A DNA stretch of 64,000 nucleotides from Astragalus membranaceus (lineage: Eukaryota > Streptophyta > Magnoliopsida > Fabales > Fabaceae), in contig CM076848.1 in NCBI GenBank assembly GCA_039519185.1, forward strand, positions 126,302,371 to 126,366,370. Direction: 5' to 3'. Below the pieces are notes generated by a model, which was given only the letters and a program-made list of their open reading frames with translations, ran no database searches and was not told the DNA's origin. The stretch's first letter is position 1. Every line of letters starts with the position of its first letter. This document shows positions 22,376 through 32,500 of this stretch, piece by piece. Both the position numbers and the translations under genes were made by a program.

Positions 22376-22750
22376 CAGGCGAAACTAAAGCCTGACTTTA
22401 AATCATACTTACGAAGTCAGGCAATAATAAATGCTTGACTTTAAATCATACTTACGAAGTCAGGCAAGAATAAATGCTTGACTTTAAATCATACTTACGA
22501 AGTCAGGAAAGAATAAATGCTTGACTTTAAATCATACTTACGAAGTCAGGCAATAATAAATGCTTGACTTTAAAACAGACTTACGAAGTCAGGCATAATA
22601 AATGCTTGACTTTAAAACTGACTTACGAAGTCAGGCGAAATAAATTCTTGACTTTAAATCTGACTTACGAAGTCAGGCTATCACTTGACTTTAAAACTCC
22701 TGACATACAAAGTCGACTTAATAAAAGTCAAGCGGGCGCCTGACTTTAAA
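22376..22750. repeat. Subterminal tandem repeats of the Pack-CACTA, right end
   Basis: About six to seven copies of a unit of about 60 bp built on ACTTACGAAGTCAGGC...TGCTTGACTTTAAA. Inverted relatives lie at the left end (8070-8395). Such arrays are the usual transposase-binding regions of CACTA elements. Confidence 0.85.
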
Positions 22751-23984
22751 TCCCCTTTTCGCTGACTTTAAATCCCTTTTTTGCACTAGTGTAGGAAGTG
22801 GGGTATCTTTCTGGGGCAGCTGATTGTAACAGGGGTGGGGTATCTCTTGTTATTGTTATATTAGATTTGAGGTCTCCATAGGTGGGGTATCCTAGGAGGA
22901 GAGTGCCTGAGTCTGTAAAGGTTTTCCAAGGCACCTGTAAACCTTGTTGTTTTGGTTAGTGGAAAATCTCACAAGGGTGTGAGGACTGGACGTAGGTCAC
23001 TAGGAGGTGACCGAACCAGGATAAATCTCTGCGTGCTTTACTGTTATACCGCTTTACTGCTTTATATTCTAATTCCTTCGCTTCCACTTAACCTGCGCGA
23101 AAATTGATCTAAGTCATTGAAAAGGGGAAAAACGTTTTCGAAAGATCTAAAAAGTTTTTAAATCTCAATTCACCCCCCCCCCCTCTTGAGACTGAAGCCA
23201 CTTGGTAACAATTCTCACTAGCGAGGAGCAATTTAGCGAGGGACTAATTCCGTCGCTAATTCCCTCGCTAATGGGAATTAGCGACGGATTTGGGGAATTT
23301 AGCGAGGGAAAAATCCCTCGCTAATGGGCAATATTTTTGTAGTGGGTGCTGTAGAAGAACTTGTTGAAGAAGTACATGAGGAAGGCATGATGCTCCCCAT
23401 CGGTGACCGGGCCGGAAGACTTGGTGTTCTTAGTCAAGATGTTGGAGAAGGCCAAAGCGTAGGTATACAGGGGGGTCAACGCCGAAGAAATCAAGGTCGG
23501 TGTGGACTTCAATGCCGCCGGCGGGGAGCCCCGGGATCGCTGACACATCTAGTAAAGTGGGGCTCAGGATGCCCCACGGGAATACGAAAGCGTTCAGGGT
23601 GGTTGACCAGAAGGACATCAAAGGGAACAAGAGATTAGCGTTGTGAGAAACCTCTTGAGTTGACACCATGACCATGTCGTAGATGCCCCAAGTTTTCCAG
23701 GCTTCCCCCTTTTGTTTGGTCAAGGGGGCCACCCAGACATTGTAATCGAGGTTGCTTTTCGGCCATCCCCAGATATCATGGAACTTGGCCTCAGCGGTGA
23801 ACCAGGAAGTCTTGAGGGGGAGATTGCAGGAGCCAAAGCGTTGCTTAAAAACCACGAAGCTGTGATCGGCATTGGTGGCGATAGGCTGAAGAACAGTTAA
23901 AGGGTCGACGGTGGTAAAAATGGGCGAGGAAGCACCCTAAGGAGAAGGGGTAATAGAGGAAGAAGCGTGTTGGTTGGCTGCCAT

Positions 23985-24272
23985 GGTTGATGAAAAGACG
24001 GTCTAAGATGCGAAAATTTCTCTCGAAGTGTAAAGAAGAATAAGGGTGCAAGAAACCATATGCAGTGGGCACGATGATTATTTATAGCCCTGGGGGATAA
24101 CTGGTGCTACCTTGGGAATCGCAGCGCTGCCTTTTCGATCTGCGTGAAGCAAAATGCCAAGTGTCACATAATGGCAGGGAGCCGCTGCAACCGTCACATC
24201 AAGTCACATCAAGGGTTTTTGTACCAGCAGTGACGTCCTCGCGGCCATACGACAGCACAAAAAGGGGGCAAT
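23985..24272 (+). other. Spacer between antisense PMD gene and 3' LTR, with polypurine tract
   Basis: Non-coding upstream region of the second PMD gene. It ends in AAAAAGGGGGCAAT (24259-24272), which fits the polypurine tract priming the plus strand just before the LTR start at 24273. Confidence 0.6.
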
Positions 24273-25132
24273 TGTTAACACCCAAAAATAAATTAAGTCG
24301 TAGGCCGAGGGCTGAGAAATAGAATTCAGGGGAGACCAGGACACCGAGGTGAATCACCTGACAATTTATAGAAGATATTTGCCGAAGGAACAATCTCAAA
24401 AGAGGGGGGGCTCGAGGTAAAAGACAATGTAAACGCCCCGAGGAGGGATTGAGCTCGAGGGACATCAGATATAGCTGAAGCAGGTCTCAGCGGATAGAGT
24501 GCCTCGGCCACAATAGCTCGGTTAGCCTAAGCTCGATGGCTGCGCCGAGGACAAGGGTCAACCGAGGCAAAGAAGACTTGCTTGCAAGGCAAGGAAGGGC
24601 ACGTGGATAGAACGTGGGAGCAGTTGAAGGTTAAGCAAAAAGGAGAAGCCTTGAGGAATGGAGCGAAGTGGTTTTAACACCCCACTAACCGTGCTAGTGG
24701 GATCGTGGGTAATGGCCCAGATTTCTTAGGGCTAGGAGCGAGATTAGGCGTTGATCTTCAATTGATCCAACGGTAGGCAAATGTTGGCTCGCTTAGTGGC
24801 CGATGAGAGTCTATGTGTATATATATATATATAGAGAGAGAAGAGTAACTTGTAGAAAACACACAATAAATCTATACAAAACTTATTTTTCTCGCAATTT
24901 ATCTTCATCGCACTTTACTTTACTTTACTTTACTTTTATGCATTAGCTAATAGATAATCCAATCCTCGCGTCCCCTCTACCCAACCTGACACTCTTTGGA
25001 GGAGTTAGGAAACCCACAATTGCGGAGCAGAGTTCCCTCATTCAACGCAATCGCTCGAATAACAGAGGAATCAAAGACTGTCCAAACCCCTGGCCGAAAC
25101 CACGGCTAGGACCTAAGAGTTTGACGACAACA
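24273..25132 (+). repeat. Probable 3' LTR of a Tat-lineage Gypsy element
   Basis: It starts TGTTAACACCC after a polypurine tract and probably ends GACGACAACA at 25132. There is a TATATATATA stretch at 24816-24831 followed by AATAAA at 24866, giving promoter and polyadenylation signals in LTR order. An LTR directly downstream of an antisense PMD ORF is the arrangement reported for Tat-lineage elements (Ogre/Grande/Retand). The matching 5' LTR is not in the window, so the outer boundary and lineage are inferred. Confidence 0.6.
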
Positions 25133-25603
25133 GGCACGTACAATGTCAACTCAATGTACAAATATGCAATCATCCTCGCAATGGGAAGGGCCTCATTCCA
25201 CTATGAATTGGAATCAAATTTGGCAATTGTCGGCTCCCCAAAAAATTATATCCTTTTGTAGGCATGCAGCCAGGAATTATCTCCCTACCCAAAGGGTGTC
25301 CCTTGCATGGCTCTATGTGTGATACCACAATCTTGTCTGCTTATAGAGAGTTTGTCACACGTGGAGTCCTTAAAGCAAAGACTAAAACTAGATTTAGACT
25401 CATTTGGAAAGGAAGTATAATCTGTGTTACATTTGAGGAAGCTATGATTCGACTTGGACCAACTTGGTGTGACATCAAAGTTCTTGTAGGGCTCTTGCTG
25501 TTCCTTTGAGAAAACTTCTGTTAAAAAATAATAATTTGGAATTTTCATATTCAAAGTCTATTCATATATCATCAAGTTCTAGAGAAGTTTTCTACATATT
25601 TCT

Positions 25604-25800
25604 AGGTAGAATTCTAGAAAAGTCATCTACATATTCCTAGGCTCATTCATGTGTAGAATTCTAGAGAGGTCATTTAATATCTCTAGATGTATCCACTTAC
25701 TTACTAGAATCCTCTAGAGATATTAATTGACCTCTCTAGAATTTTATACATGAATGAGCCTAAGAACATGATTGTAGATGACTTTTCTAGAATTCTACCT
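25604..25800. repeat. Long near-perfect hairpin (foldback)
   Basis: The left arm 25604-25687 and right arm 25713-25800 are inverted copies with a loop of about 25 bases. Both contain AGGTAGAATTCTAGAAAAGT, GGCTCATTCATGTA and AATTCTAGAGAGGTCA. A few mismatches and a small bulge occur. It could be a foldback MITE or a young microRNA or siRNA precursor. No target duplication was identified. Confidence 0.85.
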
Positions 25801-26359
25801 AAAAAATTGTGAGTGCTTCCACTATAATCAGCACATAGATAGGTTTTTTGTTATGTAGTCATGTGACACGCGTAGTTTGGTAGGTTGGTGTGCCTGAAAG
25901 AGCATTTAGGGAGAGTTCTGGTGAGGTATCAACTAGTATGGGTGAGTTCTCATCCTTCTCCTCTAAGGATTCAAATCATCATCATGAGTTGTACTCTCTT
26001 GTGTTTCAACTGGTGGCCAGGTGTGAATGGCTCCTCACAATACTTACAAAGACCCTGCCTTTATATGGGAGTGAGAGTTTTGTAGGGTTCTGGAAGGAGG
26101 GGTTTAGAGGTTTGGTTTACAAGTGGGGTATAGGGTGGCTAAGTGTTTAGAGATAAGGATTTCTGAGCTTTTGTTTGGGGAATTCTGGACTGGTTTTGGC
26201 TAAACTTAGGATTTGGATTATAAGGATAGTGTTTAGAGGCTTCATGTAGGCGAGACGGGATTGAACATTCTCACATACGTTTGTGTATTGTGATCTAATC
26301 TAACAAGGAATATGCTCAATGAATGTTCAGGGATCAAATTAACTTTAGTTAAAGCCAAT

Positions 26360-26935
26360 TCAAAAGCATCAATATAATCTTGTATCTTCTCCACGTGACT
26401 TGACTTGTATGTCAAATTTAGACCTGATGTAGTTCGGATGCCACTGCAAAGCTAGGCCTTCAAGATGAATCGAAGCCAGGGGCACACATGCCTCTGGTGG
26501 CGTCTCATTGAGCAAGAAGAATTGTTCGCACCTGTAGAGGTTGCTGGTTAGCAATAGTGGTACCATTGTTAGTGAATAGGAACTTATTTGCAGCCTGTGC
26601 AATCCATAGATGAACACTGTTGGTTTTCCAAAGAGGCTTAATCCAGGGTCTTGAAAGAAATTTGAGATTAGGCACATGAAGAGAATAGCTCATACCAACC
26701 ACATTTGTTTCCTTGGAGCTGGTTTTGTGATAGAATTATGGGTCACTTCATCTTGAATATAAGCAATCAAGTTTTCATATTGCTCTTTGGACTGGCAGAT
26801 CGACAACCTGATCTGTGGCATGATTCACAATAGTTTGAGCCAGTTTGCCTATAGACATGAAGCTTAAAGCATTTATCTTTGATGTGGCCTAGGACTCCAT
26901 GTTAAGCACATAGTGGACGACCCTTCTTAGGATTC
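26360..26935 (-). pseudogene. Retrotransposon gag debris
   Basis: Minus-strand frames with stops. RCEQFFLLNETPPEACVPLA then SIHLEGLALQWHPNYIRSKF resembles a Gypsy gag core. Near 26870-26930, KKGRPLCA...HGVLGHIKDKCFKLHVY resembles a Copia-type CCHC knuckle with a stop in it. The mixture suggests fragments of more than one element. Confidence 0.5.
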
Positions 26936-27440
26936 TTCTGCAATATGAATTATTATGAGAAGTTGAATTGCGGTATATATCTAGTCTCATGTAAAACAGA
27001 AATATCTCATGATGATGATGATGATGATGATGTCGCTAAAAATCTTCGGGATCTTTCAGTGATTGAACTTGAGAGTTCATGGATTTTTTTCCATGACTAG
27101 TCCTTTGCTGTTAATCTACATTGAAGATTCAAGGAATTTCAATAATTGTATTCATGCAGTAGAACTAACATGTCATTACTCATTGCATAGCCTTGGATTT
27201 AAATCTGGCCTAAAAATACTAAATAAGGAAGTCATTACCATTGATTACACAAATAACCGCCATATTTTTTAGCTTTTTCTATTCAAAAACCAATGTTTGG
27301 AGTAAATATAAGAACCAACCTATTACTTAAATACATGCAATACGATGTACTTACTTAGAGTAAATATAAGAACAACCGTATATCAAAGTACTAAAGTACA
27401 TCAATTTACTCACTCCAAGGACAGAAAGACCAACCTACTC

Positions 27441-27826
27441 TGATAGACCCTTGTATAAGTGAGTTAGTTACTAGTTGGTTTTGGGGTTGTTAGTTTGTTT
27501 GGGATTAATTAGTTAGTTATTGTTAGGGGTGGTTGTTATATTTTGATTGGGTATTTATTATTTGGTTAGGGTAGTTATCTTCTAACCCTCATTCCAACTA
27601 TGCTCTATAAATAGGAGGATAGGGTAGAGGAGAGATATCTTGGATCATATTTTGTAAGTGATAGGATTCTTCGGGTTAGGCCGAAAGTTCTAGCCGGGTT
27701 GTGCCGGGGGCCGGAGAGCCTTTTCTCTTCAATTATCAATAAAGATATCAATAAAGATTCGTCCATTTCTACCCCATTTCTATTCTTTTGTACTTTTGAT
27801 TGTGTGGGTAGGCTAGGTGTCTATCA
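27441..27826 (+). repeat. 5' LTR of element D
   Basis: 386 bp with a CTCTATAAATAGG TATA box near 27602-27614 and AATAAAG signals near 27739 and 27751. Confidence 0.92.
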
Positions 27827-27865
27827 AGTGGTCCGACCTGCCGGATCGTTCAGAGGAAATCAGCG

Positions 27866-29041
27866 ATGTCGCAAGAGAGAGCCCTTAACAAACCCGGTGA
27901 AACAATTTTTGGTTCGATAAAATACCTTTCTCTCGCCGAGTTTGAACGTAGGAAAGAAGGGAAACGTTGTTTCACGTGTGGACAGGCATGGGACCCACCG
28001 CACCGTTGTAGTGAAAGAGGGTTGAAAGTGAAGATTCTTTTTGAGGATGAAGAGTTATCAAAGGAAGGGGAAATACGAAGAATTGAAATAGCCCCTGATT
28101 TGGTAAAGGGATCACCCAAGAAGATGACCGAGGAACAACCGCAAGAATTGATTTCGCCGGTAGATCAACCACCGCAAGCAAAATCGCTGGACTTGAGCAC
28201 TCTCAAGAACAGTGAAGGGTGCGACAAAAGCGGTGAGGTGTCAAAGGGCGTATCCTTCTTCGAACTTCATTCGAAGCCACCGAACAATAACGCAAATATC
28301 GTCTCTGTGCGAAGCAAGAACAACGCGGAACATCCATGGAAGACGTTGGGTCTCGCGAAAGCCGTCGTCTGGAAGGATGGGTCTCGCACAGATTGGGCGA
28401 AGGAGCCACCACCTCCTCCCAAACCGCCAAATCCACCGAGGCGGAAACCATCAGCACTAGGAACGCCTGAGTCGCCACCACTGACAGCGCCTCCACCAAT
28501 CGCGAGCCGGTGGGCGATGGCTCTTGCAAGGCGAGTAACGCAGCTCAGGTCGCCGGGTCGGAGTGTTCCCGTTGGGAGGGAGAAAATATTGAACGCAAGC
28601 GGCGAGAGGAGAAGGAAGGACGGAATGGCGTGGGTTCAAACACCGCCGTTGTGGGTGGAGGGGGAAGCTTGTGGAGCGCAGGATGACACTAGAAGATCCA
28701 ATGTGAGAAGGGTAATGGGTTTGGGTCGCAATCTGGGCCTAATGGGCTGGTTTCAAGTTAATAATAAAACGAAAGGCTTACAGAATTTTACTAATGGCAC
28801 CCCCAGTCTCTCATCCCACACTAAGAATAGTGATCCAAATTTGCATGGTCTAGTCCACAAGCCGCGAAGCCCAAAACAAGAAGGAAGATTTGGGAAGCAC
28901 AAATGGATGTTAGAAATCACAAAGTGGAGGCAATTTTCATCCCTATTACTCCAAGTCCAACAACAAGGAACTACAAACCGTACCGAAGCCACACAACACC
29001 TAACGCATCAAGGACAAGGCCAAGAATTGGACAACACCTAA
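27866..29041 (+). CDS. Gag-derived protein of element D, 391 residues
   Basis: The ORF starts 40 bases after the 5' LTR. Residues 1-75 (MSQERALNKPGETIFGSIKY..., knuckle CFTCGQAWDPPHRC near residues 35-48, then KVKILFEDEEL) resemble the zinc-knuckle end of Gypsy gag proteins. The capsid part is missing. The rest has a proline-rich stretch (EPPPPPKPPNPPRRKPSALG near 180-200), basic patches, and no pol motif. It ends at TAA 29039-29041, just before the polypurine region. The downstream two-thirds may be acquired sequence. No function can be assigned beyond possible RNA binding. Confidence 0.6.
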   Translation: MSQERALNKPGETIFGSIKYLSLAEFERRKEGKRCFTCGQAWDPPHRCSERGLKVKILFEDEELSKEGEIRRIEIAPDLVKGSPKKMTEEQPQELISPVDQPPQAKSLDLSTLKNSEGCDKSGEVSKGVSFFELHSKPPNNNANIVSVRSKNNAEHPWKTLGLAKAVVWKDGSRTDWAKEPPPPPKPPNPPRRKPSALGTPESPPLTAPPPIASRWAMALARRVTQLRSPGRSVPVGREKILNASGERRRKDGMAWVQTPPLWVEGEACGAQDDTRRSNVRRVMGLGRNLGLMGWFQVNNKTKGLQNFTNGTPSLSSHTKNSDPNLHGLVHKPRSPKQEGRFGKHKWMLEITKWRQFSSLLLQVQQQGTTNRTEATQHLTHQGQGQELDNT

Positions 29042-29084
29042 CGCTCAGACTTGAGGACAAGTCTGTTTTTTAAGAGGGTAGTAT

Positions 29085-29470
29085 TGATAGACCCTTGTAT
29101 AAGTGAGTTAGTTACTAGTTGGTTTTGGGGTTGTTAGTTTGTTTGGGATTAATTAGTTAGTTATTGTTAGGGGTGGTTGTTATATTTTGATTGGGTAGTT
29201 ATTATTTGGTTAGGGTAGTTATCTTCTAACCCTCATTCCAACTATGCTCTATAAATAGGAGGATAGGGTAGAGGAGAGATATCTTGGATCATATTTTGTA
29301 AGTGATAGGATTCTTCGGGTTAGGCCGAAAGTTCTAGCCGGGTTGTGCCGGGGGCCGGAGAGCCTTTTCTCTTCAATTATCAATAAAGATATCAATAAAG
29401 ATTCGTCCATTTCTACCCCATTTCTATTCTTTTGTACTTTTGATTGTGTGGGTAGGCTAGGTGTCTATCA
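29085..29470 (+). repeat. 3' LTR of element D
   Basis: Same length as the 5' LTR. The one difference I see is TAGTTATT here versus TATTTATT in the 5' copy. Confidence 0.92.
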
Positions 29471-29591
29471 TACTCAAGCAGCTACTAGTGCAATATACTA
29501 ATCTTAGGAATTGTTTCATGATTTAAATACACAACCAAACTCTTTCTAATCCATTGTTGAGGAAAGACAGGAGAAGTAACACGAGGGGATT

Positions 29592-32500
29592 TTATGGTGT
29601 AATGAGTGTATGCTCAAGTTCACTTCTCTTATGTTCAACACATCCTGAGCTGAGTAGAGATGTTATCCAGATATCATCAGTTTTTACTGGCTCATCATCA
29701 TCATTCCTGTGCCAACTCCAGAAGGCGTGCGTAGAGTTTACAATCTTTAGCTCGCCGTGACCAAAACTAGCTTCACAGAATTCTGACCACTTTGGCTGTG
29801 GATTTATATACCTGCCAAATTTAAATGATATTATGACCAGATGCTAGGAATGATATAAAAGGAAGTTGAAGGTAGAACAGATTTATTGGGAATGTTATGG
29901 CAGAATCAAACTTACTTATGAGCTAAGCCTTCTTTGTTCCCTCCATCACCAATGGTTATATGAACAGCACCACAAGGATCCAATTCTCCATTATACACAC
30001 GTTTCTATCAATAAAACAAAGAATTATGTAAGATCCTAATATCAGTAATTACCATTTACAAGGAAACTACAACACCATTCGGCATAAGCATACCGAGCGT
30101 TCATATGCGTGCACATGACCAGCAAAAACTAAATCAACGCTAGCAGCATAAAGCAATGGCTCCATGGTTTCCATCATATCAGCCCCTTCACCTTGATGAG
30201 CAGTGTTACTATTATACCATGGGACATGAAATAGGACAATCAACCAAGGTGTCCTTTTCCTGTCCACCTTTGACAAATCTGTCTGTAGATCACAAAGAAC
30301 ACCATTAACCATTATTATAACAGTGATGTCAAAAGAATATTAGTAGAACACCTAATTTCTTTCTATACATACATATTTAATGTATAACCATGCAATGCAT
30401 CATCTGTCACCAAGGATTTTGCACTTCAACAGGAGATACTAGATGGGAGACAATAAGGATGCTAATCATAGGTTTTCAACAAAATATCTATGTCATTGTA
30501 ACCTATAAGAAGATAGAATATAAAACAACAACTAATCCTTATCTCAGTAGATGGAGCCGACCACATGGACCTATAGACTTCATGGCACTTATCTATAACA
30601 AGAAAATTGGAAGAAATGACATTCTGGCAGTAGAAAAGAAATATAATATATCAATATGAAGGCCTAGAAAATAGGGTAATAAAGTTCAATGTTTTTTTTA
30701 CTTCTTGTTGCAAGGTATAACCAACTGTTATGGATTGGCCCAATCCACAATAATGAGGCCCAACACTAAATTGATCCATCAACCGATGGTTGAGATCGCA
30801 ACGCAAGATCGGACGGTCCTGATTCATCAGGTCTAACACCACCAAACTCTATAAATAAGCATTGAATGCTTCATTAAAGGTACACACTCTTTCCTACTCT
30901 TCACCTCTAATTAGCTCTCTGGCTGACTTGAGCGTCGGAGTGTCCCCGCAGGTACCACCTGCCCCGGATCGGAAGCGGAGCTCGGTTGATCAAGACCAAC
31001 CCCTACCAACTATCTCGGATCGGACCTTGTGTCTAAGATCGGGTACAAGTCCAGAGATACGGTACAGAACATTGGCGACCACAATGGGAGGATCTTGTAC
31101 TCTAGTTCCTCTCCCATCTCCTTGATTGACGATGGCTCCGACCTTACGACATAGGACTGTCCTGAATGTCGGTGAAGGGCCGGTCCTGCAGCAGGTGACT
31201 TCGGAAGAAGTGGCGGTCATCTTACCCCTTAGCCCGGTGCATGCTCGAAGCTCGGCTACGGCTATGGTGCATGGGAGCCCATCCCGGAACCGGCTTCCAC
31301 CTCCCCCTCCGACCGTCCAGGTACCGGTCGATGCTGTTCAACAGCTCATCCTTTTCCTAAATCGACGAGCCGAGGTCGACCAGCAGGAAAGACAACGCTA
31401 CACCCAGTTAGAAGCTCAGGTTGCTGAGACCCGAGCTCGTAACATCCCGGATCGGAGTTCCTCTCTGCGCAACTCTTCAAGTGGAACGACTCATGGCCGC
31501 GGCCGCCGCCGATCTCCGGCTTGGGGGAGATACCATCACCGCACTCCACCTTGTTATAGAGGAGCGCGGGGATCGGAGATTCCCCCAAGTCGGACCCCGG
31601 ATGATTCCTATGGTCCTGAGGGTTCCCCTCGGCCTAGCTCGTTTCTATTTTCCTCTTCTCCGAGGCGACGTTCCAGAAGTCGAAAAAGGTCTCCGAGGCA
31701 GGAACGTCGACGCCCTAGCTCACGGGGGTCCCCCGGCAAGTATGGCTACCGACGATCTCCACCCCTTGAGAGGTCGGCAAAGCGTAAAGGACCCTTTACA
31801 ACTAAAATCGACTACTTTCCGGTGCCCAAGCACTTAGAGAAGCCCCCTGAAGGTCTGAAAATGCATGACGGGACTGGCGATCCAGATCGCCATCTCGACT
31901 ACTTTGACACGGTTATGCAATACCGCAACGTTCCAGAAGAGATAAAGTGCCGAACTTTTCCCCTCACTCTAGAGAAGGCGGCTCTAGACTGGTTCAGGGC
32001 TCTTAAGCCAAATACAATCTCCTCTTGGGATCAGTTGGCCAAGCTTTTTTCTGCACACTTCGCCCACTCGAAGATGAAGCCTAAATCTCGGAAGGTATTG
32101 CAGGCAATTCGGCAAGGAGAAAATGAGTCCCTCCGGGACTATATAGAAAGATTCAACAGAGAAGCTGCTCAAGTTCGGAACCTCGACGACTCCTTCCGTC
32201 TTTTCTTCATGGAGGCTGGCCTTCGTGAAGGAAGTCTATTTCAGATAGACGTCGGGGTCAACCAAGTTGAGTCGCTTGCCGAGTTCCTCCAGCGATCTCA
32301 GAAGTATATCGATCATGAAGAAGGGATTAACGCAGGAAGGCCACGTTTCTCCTAGGTCTCGGAATGAGCCTACGGGCGTGATGTAATCCGACTTTGTAAA
32401 TGTTTAACCATCTAATATATATGGGTCGGCTACAATTTTCCTCACATTTATTGCTTAGTAAAAGTAAGTTCCGAGGTTGGATGAAAGGATATGGGATCGG

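Larger units (their letters stand above)
8047..22791 (+). mobile_element. Pack-CACTA element (CACTA-2) carrying fragments of several host genes
   Basis: The terminal inverted repeats are CACTAGTGCAAAAA at 8047 and TTTTTTGCACTAGTG ending at 22791, with a 3-bp duplication TAG (8044-8046, 22792-22794). Inside the termini both ends carry TTTAAAGTCAGGCGCCC-like subterminal repeats in inverted orientation. Ignoring the nested Tekay element (8.9 kb) it is about 5.8 kb. I found no transposase motifs. Instead it carries exon pieces, all on the plus strand, resembling CYP65/PUB49, ribosomal protein eL43, a MADS K-box, VDAC and GCN1, plus a coiled-coil segment, most flanked by credible GT/AG sites. CACTA elements that transduplicate host exons are known in plants (Tgm/Pack-CACTA); the gene list here is what I read directly. 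Confidence 0.88.
7052..23210 (+). mobile_element. Solo LTR, Copia (SIRE/Maximus-like) by appearance, split by the Pack-CACTA
   Basis: The ends are TGTAGATATCTTG at 7052 and CTTGGTAACA at 23210, flanked by the 5-bp duplication ATTCT (7047-7051, 23211-23215). The LTR proper is 7052-8046 plus 22795-23210, about 1.41 kb. It contains an array of AATCGATT motifs, a TATAAATAG box at about 7770, and a CAATTCACCCCCC...CTCTTGAG stretch just before the end that resembles Copia SIRE-type LTRs. No primer site or interior follows, so it is a solo LTR formed by intra-element recombination. The lineage assignment is inference. Confidence 0.7.
6282..23344. mobile_element. Non-autonomous CACTA element (CACTA-1), disrupted by nested insertions
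   Basis: It begins CACTACAAAAA at 6282 and ends TTTTTGTAGTG at 23344, with a 3-bp target duplication GGT (6279-6281, 23345-23347), the CACTA signature. Subterminal regions carry many copies of TTAGCGAGGG / CCCTCGCTAA and GCGACGGA in both orientations (6300-6515, 6990-7046, 23216-23330). Excluding the inserted solo LTR it is about 0.9 kb: 6282-7051 plus 23216-23344. It contains no transposase. It sits in the PMD reading frame, and the flanking codons join in frame when it and one GGT are ignored. Confidence 0.9.
5205..23984 (-). pseudogene. Second PMD gene, split by nested transposons and truncated
   Basis: Translation starts at the ATG at 23984-23982 (MAANQHASSS...). There is an in-frame TAG at 23939-23937, then a long open stretch with the PMD block FPWGILSPTLLDVSAIPGL and a frameshift around 23450-23480. 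At 23345 the coding sequence is interrupted by the CACTA element and resumes in frame at 6281. It is broken again by a hAT MITE (5883-6234) and continues to 5205, with EGPFWFLQLWAQLYF (near 5740-5790) and VARQFGASQHVSV (near 5360-5400) matching the first PMD copy. The C-terminus is lost where element A begins. The gene is antisense to the adjacent 3' LTR at 24273, as described for antisense ORFs of Tat-lineage Gypsy elements. Confidence 0.75.
25133..27435. other. Degenerate spacer DNA with coding-like scraps
   Basis: No intact gene. Plus-strand segments 25220-25510 (GVPCMALCVIPQSCLLIESL in frame) and 25890-26150 (PERAFRESSGEVSTSMGEFS then SFSSKDSNHHHELYSLVFQL) look like exon remnants I cannot assign. 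A long hairpin and gag debris are listed separately. A GAT triplet run lies at 27009-27033. Confidence 0.4.
27441..29470 (+). mobile_element. Compact non-autonomous LTR element with gag-derived ORF (TR-GAG-like, element D)
   Basis: The two LTRs are each exactly 386 bp (27441-27826, 29085-29470), begin TGATAGACC and end GTGTCTATCA, and appear to differ at a single base. The target duplication is TACTC (27436-27440, 29471-29475). The interior is only 1.26 kb and lacks pol. It carries one ORF with a gag zinc knuckle and a polypurine-type stretch TTTTTTAAGAGGGTAGTAT before the 3' LTR. Non-autonomous LTR elements retaining only gag have been described in plants as TR-GAGs. Near-identity of the LTRs implies very recent movement using another element's enzymes. 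Confidence 0.9.

Noticed and set aside
22376..22750. CRISPR-like array of repeats of about 60 bp
   Set aside because: The repeats are contiguous CACTA subterminal repeats without unique spacers in a plant genome.
8047..22791. Helitron as an alternative explanation for the multi-gene capture
   Set aside because: The termini are inverted CACTA repeats with a 3-bp TAG duplication; the TC...CTRR ends and A/T insertion site of Helitrons are absent.
23324..23638. 104-residue plus-strand frame next to CACTA-1
   Set aside because: It is antisense to the PMD coding sequence and starts inside the transposon end.
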